Position numbers and translations under genes: made by a program. Source: Merluccius polli (lineage: Eukaryota; Chordata; Actinopteri; Gadiformes; Merlucciidae). Taken from it: 64,000 bases of DNA. This document shows, one piece after another, positions 1 through 11,214 of the stretch. Where the stretch lies: contig JAOPHQ010000891.1 of NCBI GenBank assembly GCA_030340625.1, forward strand, positions 1-64,000. The letters are read 5' to 3'. Under the pieces are notes generated by a model. The model saw only the letters and a program-made list of their open reading frames with translations. It was not told the DNA's origin and made no database searches. Each line of letters starts with the position of its first letter. Position 1 is the stretch's first letter.

Positions 1-842
1 TGAACTTATGGACCAAAGTGATGTTATTGTACAGTAAAAATGGAGTATAAGGCATTTTTCCTGTTTAATATTCACACACACGCTAAAGATGCAAATTTGA
101 GGCTTAATTTCTCCGAAAGTATACAGTAGAAATGTTTGATAATGAGTGAGGGAGTAGTCAGAGTGGTCCTGAAGTCAACTGTACCAACCATTGCCTGAAC
201 TTATGGACCAAAGTGATGTTATTGTACAGTAAATATGGAGTAGAAGGCATTTTTTCCTGTTCAAAAACCAAATATCGAAAATGCAACTTTGAGGCTTAAT
301 TTCTCCAAAATTATACAGTAAAAATGTTTGATATTGAGTGAGGGAGTAGCCAGGGTGGTCCTGAAGTCAACTGTACCAACCATTGCCTGAACTTATGGAC
401 CAAAGTGATGTTATTGTACAGTAAATATGGAGTATATGGCATTTTTTCCTTAAAAAAATATAAACAAAAAAATGCAACTTTGAGGCTTAATTTCTCCAAA
501 ATGATACAGTAAAAATGTTTGATATTGAGTGAGGAAGTAGCCAGGGTGGTCCTGAAGTCAACTGTACCAACCATTGCCTGTACTTATGGACCAAAGTGTT
601 GTTATTGTACAGTAAAAATGGAGCATACGGCATTTTTCCTGTTTAAAATTCACACACACGCTAAAGATGCAACTTTGAGGCTTAATTTCTCCAAAATGAT
701 ACAGTAAAAATGTTTGATAATGAGTGAGGGAGTAGTCAGAGTGGTCCTGAAGTCAACTGTACCAACCATTGCCTGAACTTATGGACCAAAGTGTTGTTAT
801 TGTACAGTAAAAATGGAGCATAAGGCATTTTTCCTGTTTAAA

Positions 843-845
<3 letters not shown>
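1..845. repeat. Tandem satellite, about 194-bp unit
   Basis: More than four head-to-tail copies of a roughly 190-195-bp unit. The landmark GAACTTATGGACCAAAGTG recurs near 3, 196, 389, 580 (as TACTTATGG) and 775. Each unit also carries CTTAATTTCTCC and GGTCCTGAAGTCAACTGTAC. The array is cut by the window start and ends in an AC microsatellite. No coding is expected. Confidence 0.9.

Positions 846-889
<44 letters not shown>
846..889. repeat. (AC)n microsatellite
   Basis: An uninterrupted CA/AC run closes the satellite array. Confidence 0.95.
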
Positions 890-892
<3 letters not shown>

Positions 893-2399
893 CGGAAACT
901 AGCGCTTGAGCATTCGCCGTAAGTTCCATGATACGGGCGCAGTTAAAATGTTTGTGCGGCTGACTTGACTCCGCGAAGACGAACGACGGCTCATTTGACC
1001 GCAGTGGCGCAGGGTCCTGTAAGACGTCCTCAAACAGGTGGGTCCATCAGCTCATCTCTATAACCTTTATAGTGAAGTTAAGTTCTAAAAAGGTCACTCA
1101 ATATTCCAACTGTTGTTGTTTTTCAATTGTTGTAATTAGCAGTTATGTGCTTAGAATTGGAAATAGGTGTGTGTTAAACGGAAAATGACGTCTGTCTTTA
1201 CTGGCTTTGCTGTGCCTTGTCCCTTCTTGAACTTAGGAAACTGCACGTGGCTTGGGGACGGTCATCATTTTCATTTAAATTCACAGCAGACAGGTAAAGC
1301 CTAAAAAAAACAGTAGTATTATTAACATCAATCGCATAGAGCCATCGCATCCCCATCACTATTTATAATTTGAATGTTGTCCCCACCACTTTTAAAAATG
1401 TGCAAACCAATTGCGACCGAAAAAATCCCCACACATACTCAACCGAAACCGTCGAGTCTGGAAAATCATGTGATAGGCGCGATGACATCCTCACAGCATG
1501 CACACCTGCCTGGCTGTGTGTGGAGCAAATGAGGCGGAGGCGATTGTGATCACCGGCATCTCATCCAGTGGCGCGCGCGGCATTCATTCCAGCAGGCGGC
1601 CACTTGGCAGTTGGCAGGCTGTCTATTTTCTGGACGGCAGCCTAATAGTTGTTTTTTACAGACACTTTGCAGCAGCATTGTAGACGACAAGCGTCGAAAA
1701 AGTCGACTCCTCAAAAATGTACAAAATACAAAGTACAACTATTCCTAACAGTTTGTTCAATGTTTCCTCCGCAGAGGCAGGCTAGGGGCGACGCCAGCCG
1801 AATTGTTTGCGGTGTTCACTAATTGGGAGTGAGCGAAAGTGAATCATATTAGCTGCTATCAGTTTGTGTATTGGCGGTGTAACGAGTGAAGTCTACCTTG
1901 GTCCTTACGAGTGCTTACTGCTTTACAGGAGGTGAGGATTTGGCAGATGCTATTCTCCTCTGGGCGCTTGTTTTTTTTCTTTTTTTTAATGCATACCAGG
2001 CAGCAGCCCTTGCTCTTCTTCAAAAGGCTGATGCTCAGTACCTCGTTTCATTTCGTACCCCCTTTACAGTCTGGCATTGTTTGTCTGGTAAACTTTGTTG
2101 ATGTCAAGAGAAGTGTTTAATTGCCAACACTGTTCTTTGTCCTATATGATGTGTGTTAGTATTAGGCCTACATATCCCGAGCCAATAGCCCGGTGTTTCC
2201 AACGCCGTTTGCAAAACAGCCAAAACACAAACTGTGGTTTTCAACTTTTATTGCTCGAATAGGATTTTCAACACCTGACAATGACGATGAATAACTTACA
2301 TAAGGGTACCCAGCACTTTTCAAACCACACTCAAGCTTATGGTTATTGTCCCCAGCACTTCTAAAACCAAACTGACGCCTTTCTACAATTACAATACAC
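890..2399. other. No gene recognised; contains half of a dispersed element
   Basis: No exon with a recognisable protein is seen. Positions about 1363-1530 match the reverse complement of the element at 7300-7430, and then its left arm at 7100-7145 (shared pieces include CCGAAACCGTC and GATGACATCCTCACAGCATG). A short imperfect T-rich tract lies near 1970-1990. Confidence 0.6.
1363..1530. repeat. Dispersed foldback-type element, partial copy
   Basis: This carries the ATTTATAATTTGAATGTTG / CCCCACCACT block, the CGAAACCGTCGAGTCT block and the CATCCTCACAGCATGCACAC block in the order found in one half of the palindromic element at 7075-7445. It looks like a solo half of that family. Confidence 0.6.
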
Positions 2400-2618
2400 A
2401 CCGGTGTTGTGCCAATGTATCCCCGACAGAAAGTGTTCCCTGGCCGCGGGAGCTGTTTTCTGGCTTCAATTACGTCTATTAAATCTACTTCACTCGAAAT
2501 GTACTATAATAGACAGATGAAGCCTGACCATCAAATGAGTTATTTTATGTGTACTTCACATACTACTCTATAACCTCTGGGATTATGAACAACTTTCTTC
2601 TCTTCTGGCCAAAGATAT

Positions 2619-2652
<34 letters not shown>

Positions 2653-2692
2653 ACTTTCTGTCGGGGATACCATTGGCACAACACCGGTACGT
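2400..2692. mobile_element. Small terminal-inverted-repeat element with a poly-G tract
   Basis: Near-perfect inverted arms of about 42 bp at 2400-2441 (CACCGGTGTTGTGCCAATG...) and 2648-2692 (...CCATTGGCACAACACCGGT). The interior includes about 30 consecutive G at 2620-2650. No coding capacity and no clear target duplication. Poly-G length in assemblies is unreliable. Confidence 0.6.
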
Positions 2693-2861
2693 GATATTGG
2701 TGCACTTATTAACTACTCCGTGACTGACAGACCAACATTGCCCCCTAGCGGAAAATGTAAATATTGATACGCGTTCACGCGGGTTGGTGTCATTTTTCGG
2801 CAGGCGCGTTCACGCGGGTGGAGGTGGTGGAGGCCTTTTTCGGCACAACACGATGATTATT

Positions 2862-2925
2862 TTTTTAGTTTGTAATGCAGGATTATTTTGAGGAGGAGCA
2901 AAACTCGCACTCCAAAACAAGAGGA
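2862..2925. repeat. Paralogue of the sequence flanking the 10147-10733 insertion
   Basis: GTTTGTAATGCAGG followed directly by ATTATTTTGAGGAGG matches GTTTGTGATCCAGG (10133-10146) joined to ATTATTTTGAGGAGC (10740-10754). It therefore represents the site without the insertion. Confidence 0.75.
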
Positions 2926-3037
2926 CAAAACAAAAAGACAAAAAAACACACAAATACAATACAATCACACAACACGACAACCTTTGCTCACAGCCCCGCG
3001 CACTTCACCCTATGACTTGGCTGCAGTCTCAGGTTGG

Positions 3038-3079
3038 TTAGGTTAGTTCTATTTCCTCAGCAGCTCCGTCATCAGCGGC
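3038..3079 (-). pseudogene. HHLA2-like copy: last tail exon
   Basis: Encodes AADDGAAEEIELT and a stop, as at 24256-24297. Acceptor CTTAG on the - strand. Confidence 0.8.
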
Positions 3080-3165
3080 CTAAGAGGAAAACAAAATGGG
3101 ATTAGACGGCTTTTGATCATTTGTATTAAGACCACCCAGTCAGTAATAAATTATACAAAAGTAAC

Positions 3166-3209
3166 CTTGTATTGTATTAATGAGTTGATCTCATACTTCG
3201 ACTGCTTGT
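3166..3209 (-). pseudogene. HHLA2-like copy: first tail exon
   Basis: 44 bp. Encodes (D)KQSKYEINSLIQYK, with GACAG acceptor and GTTAC donor as in the + strand copy. Confidence 0.8.
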
Positions 3210-3312
3210 CTGTCAGGGAAGAGATATGTTGAGATATTACCAAGTGTTTTCCGAGACCATAATCCCAGTGAATAAAATGTGTTGTTAATAAACGTGCAAC
3301 TAGTTGTCTTAC

Positions 3313-3405
3313 CTTTTTGTATTTTCCAAATAACTCCTGTTATGCCTATAACCAATAGGCCTACTGGTAACAACACAAGACACCGTAGTGCATTTTGAGA
3401 TCCCC
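3313..3405 (-). pseudogene. HHLA2-like copy: transmembrane exon
   Basis: 93 bp, phase 1-1. Encodes a hydrophobic span (LVLLPVGLLVIGITGVIW) followed by KIQK, a typical type I membrane anchor. Confidence 0.85.
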
Positions 3406-3986
3406 CTGAAACGTAGAATGATCATTTTTAACAGTAAGTGGAGTATAAATCTAAGTACCTTCATGTTAAACGTTACATTGATAGTTAACACTATTTTAAA
3501 CACCATTTATAAAGTGACTTATCACATTACTGGCCTAATGAACATGGTTTAAACAAGAAGACAATGTGTGTGACAAGATTTTTCTGACTTACATTCTGAT
3601 ATAATGTAAATGCAATATTTTTTTAAGCAACTAATACACAATACATACATTTGAATAGACCCATTTCCCTGTGGTGTCACCGTAGAACCAACATAGGCGT
3701 CGCTCATAGCACTAATTATGGGTCTGCTCCTTATATGTACCAGGGCAGCAGTAGCCTAATGGACCAAACTAGTGAAGGTATCCCCACATTAACCATGCTG
3801 GTGCTCTGACACACAGAGATAGAAACATATCTACCTAACTACCTGACGTTAATGTTGGTGGGCTACACCATGACAGCTCTGTGAAAAGGGTCCATTGCTC
3901 AATACAGAGCAAATCCATTGACACATATGCTTCTCTTAAGGATTGTCTTTGCACCACTTGCTCTTATATTTTCACCAAGAGCCTAC

Positions 3987-4286
3987 CTTCATTACGGTCC
4001 TCCAGTATCTTCAGTTTAGTGTTGGTTACGTGTGTTTCTTCTGCGTAACTGACAGTACACGTGTACGTCCCTGCACTCTCGGCTGATGTCGTATTCAACA
4101 GGAGGCTGCCTGATTCAGACAGTCCTCCTGCATGCTGCTGCCACTCTGTTTCCACCTGGGGCTTCTCTTGTCCTGCTCGTTTTCTGAGGATGGTCTGGTT
4201 GTGGTTGAAGGTCCAGGTGATGTCAGCGAGCCCCGAGGCATTACACAGGAGTAACACCTCACTCTTGGGAGCACTTTGCATTGGAG
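3987..4286 (-). pseudogene. HHLA2-like copy: membrane-proximal Ig exon
   Basis: 300 bp, phase 1-1, open. Shows LLLCNASG, the tryptophan in ITWTFNH, and GTYTCTVSY: the two cysteines and tryptophan of an Ig fold. Confidence 0.85.
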
Positions 4287-4411
4287 CTGAATTAAAAACA
4301 CAGATAGACAGATGAGTGGATGGACAGTCACTGCAAACTGGATCGCACCAGTTCTCATCTACACTTTACTCTTACACTTCTGATGGTTGCCGTATATATT
4401 AAAAGACTTAC

Positions 4412-4678
4412 GGTTTTGTCTCATCGTGGCTGTCCTTGCACCGTGTTCATTTTGGACTGAGCAGCTGTAGACCGATTCTGTGTCATTGTAAACGGTCCTT
4501 AAGGAGCCGCTAATGACATAGTGTCCCTGGTCATCTTTATGGACCTCGGTTGTGTTTTGGAGAGCAGTGGCCGGGCGAGGACTGATGGACCAGGTGAGCT
4601 CTGGTCTTGGGTAGATACCTCCAGACTTACAGGTGACAGTGTCGTTTACTAGCATAATGTCCACTGTACCAACAGGAG
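4412..4678 (-). pseudogene. HHLA2-like copy: C-type Ig exon
   Basis: 267 bp, phase 1-1, open. Shows DTVTCKSGGIYPRPELTW and SVYSCSVQNEHGA. Confidence 0.85.
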
Positions 4679-5049
4679 CTGCAACAACATGGCCCCGCAT
4701 TAAAATGACAAACTGATGGATAACTTGGTTCATTTGGTTTGCTCCATACGTTGATGCTGATATCAATGGCGTAGGTCTGTACTATTGCTGACGAAATCTT
4801 GAATGAGTTATTGATATTTTTGTTATTGTGTACTTTATGAAAACCCATGATACCCAAATACACAACTGCCTAGTAAGAGTGTACTACGACGACGTCGATA
4901 TCTGCATCAATTTACAGCCGTCAACTTATGCAAAAACATAAACGTGATATGTTTATGGAAAGGACCTACCTGTCGGTGGGTTGCATTATGACTTATCATT
5001 ATGACATTATGATTTTTAAATAACATATGACATCAGGACCTCAGCTCAC

Positions 5050-5148
5050 CTCTCACTGTCAGGGTGAAATATTGGTCTGGGCTGTTCCCTCTGGCCTAAC
5101 ACATGTACGTGCCCTGGTCCTGGAGGTCCACCCTGGCCAGACGAAGGG
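5050..5148 (-). pseudogene. HHLA2-like copy: truncated V-type Ig exon
   Basis: Only the 3' third of the V exon remains (LRLARVDLQDQGTYMC, then a TAG stop, then ARGNSPDQYF), ending in a good GTGAGC donor. The 5' side abuts intron-like sequence at about 5149-5200. Confidence 0.8.
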
Positions 5149-5329
5149 ATCCCTATGCAATCTGTGAGATAGAAAGACACTCGCCTTCTCTCACACAACC
5201 TGACAACCTGTGTTAATGTTTAGAGACATTCATTTTTAAATGGCTTCTGTATGCAAACGAAAACAGGTATGTACTCGGTCGGATCATCACTTGTATTAAA
5301 CTGTGTGGGAAATGTGAGACAGCACTGCG

Positions 5330-5625
5330 GGGTCACGACGAGTCGGCGGTCTGAATCCGGGGATACTCCGGTGTATCTTTGAGACGGTGTGTGAGGGTGA
5401 TGCTCGGCTTCAGCGGCACTATGACGCTCAGCCCGTATTCAAAGGGACATCACCATACAGGACCAACTATTAGACTGCATGTATGAAGTGGACAGGGACA
5501 GCCAAACAAGTGGACGAGACATCATGTGTTGCTGTACAGGCCGACGAGACAACGGATGTCTCCTGTAAATCACAGATGGTGGTTGCGCTGCGGTACCTTC
5601 TGCCGTAACACAGTGACAGTTAAGC
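5330..5625 (+). pseudogene. hAT transposase relic (DUF4371-type)
   Basis: Pieces in changing frames resemble the fish hAT/ZMYM-like transposase family: VFKGTS, then IQDQLLDCMYEV, then VAVQADETTDVSCKSQMV and VALRYLLP (about 5525-5612). At least two frameshifts break it and neither end of the element is clear. It lies beside the truncated V exon of the Ig pseudogene. Confidence 0.65.
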
Positions 5626-7060
5626 GTTGTTCTTGTCAATGTTGTGTCTGTTTATGTTTGTCCCGTCTTATATGTCCCCACTCCTGGCCTGCACCTTGTC
5701 GTGGTGAGTGGGCTTTAAACCAAGACAGGCCATTCTGAATCTTTTCTTTCACAGCTGTTATATTTGGTTTCTCCTCCAGGACACTGCCGAGGCCTATGGG
5801 AGGTCTCCATGGTAACATGATATTGGGTTCTTATAGGCTCTTACAGCTGTTTGCACTAGCGTCATTTTAGGTTTGCGGAAGCTTAGTTTAAAGTTTAAAA
5901 ACCTTTTAAAAACTATACTTTCATTATTGCAATGTTTTGATGTCAGCAATAAAAGATTAAAAGCTGCACTAATGTACTTTATTAATTAAATATATATGAT
6001 ACATGGATAACAGTCACTTAGTTCAAAAACCAAAAGCCCAGCATACTGAATAGTGTTAAAGTATATTTTATTTGTAATGGTTGAGCCCCAGTACCTGCCT
6101 GCTGTCCTGGTTATCTTTCCACAGTTCCTTGTGGTGGAGCTGAGGGCTGAATAGAGAGTGGGACACACCAAGCCAGGGCTACAAACAGCATGGTGGGACA
6201 CTGACACGTAAGTTAGACCAATGAAGAAAGCTCAATCTCTATTTTGAAATACTTTTGCTTTTTTATGAAAATTACCAATTTTATTTGTAATATATTAGGG
6301 CTGTAACTTTGTCCAAAAATGAATTTCAAACAAATTTAAAATGCCCCGTAATTTGTTTGAATATATTCTAATACCCCCTCCACATTAGCTTGGTGTACTG
6401 ATAGGTTTAGATGCTGTTTAGCGTATTGCTGCCTTCCACAGGTCAGATGTTGAACTAGATTTTACATACAGTCCTGTGTTGTGCAGGATAGCCGGGAGCA
6501 GGCGGAGTCAACCTCTACAAAGATCGCCACGACTGTGAAAACAAACGGGTGACGTCACGGACACTGGTACGTCATTTAAAAAAATAAAAAATTAGCCTAG
6601 CCCCACCTGTTTTTTACATGTAGAAACGCCACTGCGAACATGCATATCACACATACATTTGATCTGTCATTGGTTTTAATTATTTTCTCTCGAATTGTTG
6701 CACATGTTACGAACCAATGACGGCTTTTCTTATCGGGCGCATATTCTTCATTCATCCTTCTTTTCCATTTGTGCTTTTTCTCGAAACTCGCACACACTAA
6801 ACTGTCTCCCATTGACGTCCTTAACCATATCAAAGCCTCTATTCCTCTCCTTTTTATTTTGGTTTTTTATTTCTAAACTTTTTTGTTACTTCTAGTTTCA
6901 TTTGTTACTTTTAATTTCAGTCGTTACTTTAATTTCATTTTGTTTCTCTAAGTATATTTTTAGTACATTTATAACTCTCCCATCCATCATCCACCAGCCT
7001 ATTTCTTCTCCATAGAGACTCTTTTTGGTTGCGGACCCACCACAATTTCGGCGCGATTGT
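5626..7060. other. No gene recognised
   Basis: No protein family recognised on either strand. The DNA is AT-rich from 5830, with repetitive T-rich text at 6840-6960. Confidence 0.5.
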
Positions 7061-7061
7061 A

Positions 7062-7445
7062 GACGGGGGGGGGGGGGGTGGGCGAAAACGTCAAGTTTAA
7101 ATCATGCGATAGGCGCACGATGACATCCTCACAGCATGCACACCGGCTGTGTGTGGACTCGGGTCTGCGGCCGGGTCCGCCAGCCAGACCCGGCCAGACC
7201 CGGCTGCAGACCCACACCGGACCCTCCAACCGCGGACTCAGCCGCAGACCCGAGTCCACACACAGCCGGTGTGCATGCTGTGAGGATGTCATCGCCTATC
7301 GCATGATTTAGACTTGACGGTTTCGGTTGAGTATGTGGGGATTCTTTCGGTCGCAATTGGTTTGCACATTATATATAGTGGTGGGGACAAAATTCAAATT
7401 ATAAATAGTGGTGGGGACATGTCCCCCCCGTCCCCCCGTAATCGA
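7062..7445. mobile_element. Palindromic foldback element
   Basis: Inverted arms of about 70 bp face each other: left 7100-7170 and right 7240-7312, both carrying GATGACATCCTCACAGCATG or its complement. The right flank continues with CGGTTTCGGTTGAGTATG and two GTGGTGGGGACA repeats. A poly-G run lies at 7063-7078. A half copy sits at 1363-1530. No coding capacity. Confidence 0.7.
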
Positions 7446-7563
7446 CGCCTATGCGTGAACTCACCTATTTTTGCGCACACTTCTTCTGGGTTTAAACTGC
7501 GTTGAGTTGGTCTCTGGTCAACGATTTTGCGCATTCAGCCAATCCTATTCGTGACGCCAAGAT

Positions 7564-8210
7564 TGTAGTATATTCTTCTCGGCTGCCAGCATGCTGGTCT
7601 GTGGATGATGAAGTGATGGAGGTCCGCTCCCAAAAGTGTCTGAGTAAATAACTTTTTATTTAACAGAGAACACAAGCGGAATGACATCAATGCATCTGAA
7701 TGGTCCGAATCTTCTCCCAATCTGAGTCCGAATCCGCCAAAGGGGTCCGAAACTCTGAATCCTCTCTAATGCACACACTTCTTATAGCCTCTCTAAGCCA
7801 TACCACTGGGGACAGTCCGGCAAGCTGAAACAACACACCTAGACTGCTTAGATTTACAACTTCCTATCGTAAACCACATACGGAAACGCTTTCTGAGGTC
7901 TTCAGGGCATCTTGTTGTTTCAGCAGCCTGGGGTCATCAGGATTACCCCTAACAGCTCACTAGGAGACACAGGAATGTTCTCCCATGACACAGCAGTATT
8001 CTACATATAAAGAATGAGTGTAATACAATGAATAAAAGAAAGAAGTAGAATATCCTGTAAATGTATATCAGAAAATACACTACACTTCATTTACACACTT
8101 CATAATAATGTAATATTGTAAAATGTAGTATTTGATATAAATGTGTAGTAATATTAGAACATAATATGACTATAACAGAATATTAGTAATGTAATCGGGC
8201 GATCATAACA
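7564..8210 (-). mobile_element. LTR of a gypsy/retrovirus-like element, - strand
   Basis: On the - strand the block starts TGTTATGATCG and ends TACTACA. It is followed after four bases by TGGCGTCACGAATAGGAT, a plausible primer-binding site and leader. Inside it are a TATA-like CTATAAGAAGTG (complement of about 7778-7790) and an AATAAA signal (complement of about 7655) in the expected order. No second LTR and no coding body were found here, so this is a solo or 5'-fragment LTR. Confidence 0.6.
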
Positions 8211-9480
8211 CCGCCTCCGGTCAGGACAAAAAAAAAAGTATTATGACAGTCCTGAGCGGCCCAAAGATGTGCCCTGGCCGCGGCGCCAGTGTGTTTTGCA
8301 CGTGCTTCGGTGCGTGTTGCTGCTTTGTGTGTTAAAAAAACAGGAAAACGCGGATTTCTATTTCTATGGGTGTTCCCCGACTGATAAAGTAGAATGGATT
8401 TGATTGTGAAGCAATGGAAAGAACGCTGGATTAGTCATGCACTAATATTTTTGATGGAAATGTGGGGGGGGTCCAAACGACTTTTTTGCAAGGGTGGGGG
8501 GGAAGTGTGTTGATGACGCATGTGTCTGGATTAATACAATTGAAGCTGACAAACAACAAAGATTTCTGCTTTGGTCACTAGAGAAGCGATGTGTCTTTGT
8601 CATCACTATGATCCCACTGTTTATTGCTTTGAGATTTGTAACAAATCGTGAATCTTAAATGCATGTTTTAGGCTATGAATGGGTGAATTTGTGTTGAAAA
8701 TGTGCGTGCGTGACGGGTGTTACAAACATTGCATCTGGTGCATGTTGTGATGTATTATATGTTGTAGGCCTACCACTACCAATTACTATGCAATTGTGAT
8801 GGCCATAGAAAATGTAATGAAAACAAAGAAAACGTTTTTTTCACCTCCCTGGCGTTCTTTTCTTTTTTTCTCTGAGCAATCTTTATTTAATATATTTGTT
8901 TTATTTATTGTTTTTACCTGATTCAGCTATAAAATTAAATTAATAAATGTGTGTTGAAAATGGAAGGAGACACTGAATTAATTTAAGATCACTTTCATAG
9001 CACACAACATTAAAATCATAAAAGGATCCCTATTTTCCCACCAGGTGTGATGTTGATTATCCATTACAAGCCAGTCAAAATCTACCATCTAGTGACATGA
9101 TGGATAGATAGTCTGATCTATCCATCATACATCTGGGTGAACACTCCCACTTGTGATGTCACTAGAGGAGGGTATATTTTGACTATTGTTTCCAGGACTG
9201 GGTGGGGGGGAAATGTGACGTCATCCATTAGAACCAGTGGGAGGCCTTGCTGACGCATTCAATTCACTTTCAGATTCAGGGGTTGTAGACGTAGTTTAGA
9301 TGTATGAGGTTCACTTACACCATTAGATTGACGAGTAAATCATTTATAGTTTTGAGTATGCACACTGTTTCTAACGAGGCTTCAACTCTACTTGAAGGAA
9401 TGCTGCCAGAGTTATATCGTCATTCCAAAGTTTGAGCTTCCTGCCAGCAGACTGAAAGTTGGGTGACAGCATTCACAAAG
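8211..9480. other. No gene recognised
   Basis: Nothing coding is supported. A short inverted repeat (GATGGATAGA ... TCTATCCATC) lies near 9100-9127. Position 8466 has a short G run. Confidence 0.5.
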
Positions 9481-9488
9481 GAGCAAAG

Positions 9489-9558
9489 ATGACAGCAGTC
9501 GACAGTACTCTGATTTGAACAGCCGTGTTTCTAATGGTGGATGTCCTCATTCGGGGAG
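9489..9558 (+). pseudogene. Degenerate HHLA2-like signal-peptide exon
   Basis: 70 bp, the same length as the functional exon 11591-11660. It starts with ATG, ends at a GTAAG donor and is followed by the same intron start (CTTGACTAAATA). A TGA at codon 10 breaks it. It shows that a further copy of the gene's 5' end once lay here. Confidence 0.75.
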
Positions 9559-9588
9559 GTAAGCTTGACTAAATACAAAGACCAGAGG

Positions 9589-10124
9589 TGTGTCTGAAAT
9601 CGCGCACTTCTATACTTACACTTACTTTTTTGAGTGCACTTTGCGCAAAAAAGGAGAGTGTGCCAAAACGCAGTGCACTGGAAATACGTCGGTGGCGCAC
9701 TCAAAACGATCTAAAATTTGAGTGTGGACCAATGGACACTTTCCACACTCAACAGCCGCCATCTTGTCTACGTAGCGGAAGGGGCGGAATCAAAAATGGA
9801 GGACACGGGAGTAACAGTTGAGACCAACGCACTCAACAAATGTAAAATAATATTGAATATGTAAATTAATATATATTTATGTATTTCATAGGTAAATAAA
9901 CTTAGCAGTAGGCCGTTTTCCGCCAGGAGGAAAACGGCAAAAAGAAATACCACCGAAGAAGAACCGTCAAACTGCAAACTCATTCCCGTTCGGCGCGCGA
10001 AGGCGGAGGTGTTGACAGTGCACTGTAGAAATGAGAGCACTGCGCCTATAAGTAAGTGTACTGTGGGGATAATGAAGTGCACTAAATGTAAGTGCACTTA
10101 CGTAAGTGCGCGATTTCAGACACA
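9589..10124. mobile_element. Non-autonomous TIR element
   Basis: Starts TGTGTCTGAAATCGCGCACT and ends with its inverse. Subterminal GTAAGTGCACTTA-type repeats occur at both ends. 536 bp with no transposase. The flanks (CCAGAGG / GCACAGGA) are only roughly alike, so the target duplication is uncertain; a hAT relationship is an inference. Confidence 0.75.
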
Positions 10125-10146
10125 GCACAGGAGTTTGTGATCCAGG

Positions 10147-10733
10147 AGTAGTATATAAGGGGCACATTTTTTTCAAAGCGCAATGCAAATTGCGACCGGT
10201 GTTACACCGAATTCTGCGACCCACCGAAATATGTGACCCCAGGGGGCGCTGTTGCACATTTTCTGCAACATGCACGAGTTTGAAGCGTAGACAGGCATGA
10301 AGAATATGATGAATGTGTACTCATATTCATTTTAGATATAATCCATTCCAATTAAGTATTTGAAAAGATGGTCTATACATTTCATTGAGTACTTTTTTTT
10401 AAGTCTTTCAATTCTACATTTTGCTTAAGGGGTATACCAATCAAGAATTTGTCTTTGGTTTGTATATGTTGCATCATTTTTCTGTGCTTTTTCTTGTCTT
10501 GTCTGCCTGTCTACGCTTCAAACTCGTGCATGTTGCAGAAAATGTGCAACAGCGCCCCCTGGGGTCACATATTTCGGTGGGTCGCAGAATTCGGTGTAAC
10601 ACCAGCGCATGCGTTCGGCGTGCACGCATGACCCCACGCGCGTAACACCCTGCCCACACGCACGAACACGCGCGTGCGCACGGACACGCCCCATGCGCGT
10701 GCACGCAAAAAAATGTGCCACTTATATACTACT
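10147..10733. mobile_element. Foldback TIR element with 6-bp target duplication
   Basis: TIRs begin AGTAGTATATAAG. Long internal arms (10147-10295 and 10507-10615) are inverted copies containing GGGGTCACATATTTCGGTGG. TCCAGG is duplicated exactly at 10141-10146 and 10734-10739. The insertion-free paralogue is at 2862-2925. The CG-rich segment 10610-10705 is built of GCGTGCAC-like repeats. No coding capacity. The superfamily is not identified; 6-bp duplications are unusual. Confidence 0.85.
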
Positions 10734-10739
10734 TCCAGG

Positions 10740-11210
10740 ATTATTTTGAGGAGCAAAACTCACACTCCAAAAACTGTTAACAACAAAACACTAACACTTC
10801 TTGTATAATATAATCGTTTCGCTGTCAGTCTGTATTATAGTTGTACTCGATCCTACTAGGGGACGTTAGGGTTAGACAATTTTATACTTTTGAACTTTAA
10901 TCATACAGAAACCATTTGGAGATTAAACTGAAACCAAAGACCTGTCTGATTACATTATCCTGCACAGGCATTTAAGTATGTGTGTAGTACTAGTGTGCGT
11001 GCCCGTCGGGGTGCGGTTGGTGGGAGCGTGTTTTGTGATCAGATAAAGAGATGGTCCTGGGAATGAAGGGAAACGGCCACCAGAGTCACTCCTACAAAGA
11101 TACAAAATATTTGCCATTCATTTGTATTCTAAACAGAATTTTAATTACAAATGTATCCTTAACTCGTATTGTGAAAACAATCAAATGATAGAGAATGGAA
11201 ATCAAGTCTT
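10740..11210. other. Upstream region of the HHLA2-like gene; no gene seen
   Basis: Non-coding in all frames. No convincing TATA box or promoter could be defined. Confidence 0.4.
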
Positions 11211-11214
11211 ATCT

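Larger units (their letters stand above)
3038..5148 (-). pseudogene. HHLA2-like Ig receptor, inverted partial copy (pseudogene)
   Basis: On the - strand the exons read V remnant (5148-5050), C-type Ig (4678-4412), Ig (4286-3987), transmembrane (3405-3313), tail 1 (3209-3166) and tail 2 (3079-3038). Exon lengths (267, 300, 93, 44, 42 bp) and splice sites are the same as in the + strand gene ending at 24297, and sequence identity is very high. The V exon has lost its 5' half and its acceptor: an intron stretch matching about 12480-12535 is joined straight to V sequence. A TAG follows the second canonical Ig cysteine. No signal-peptide exon is seen upstream. The downstream exons keep open frames, so a short transcript cannot be excluded, but a normal receptor could not be made from this copy alone. 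Confidence 0.85.
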
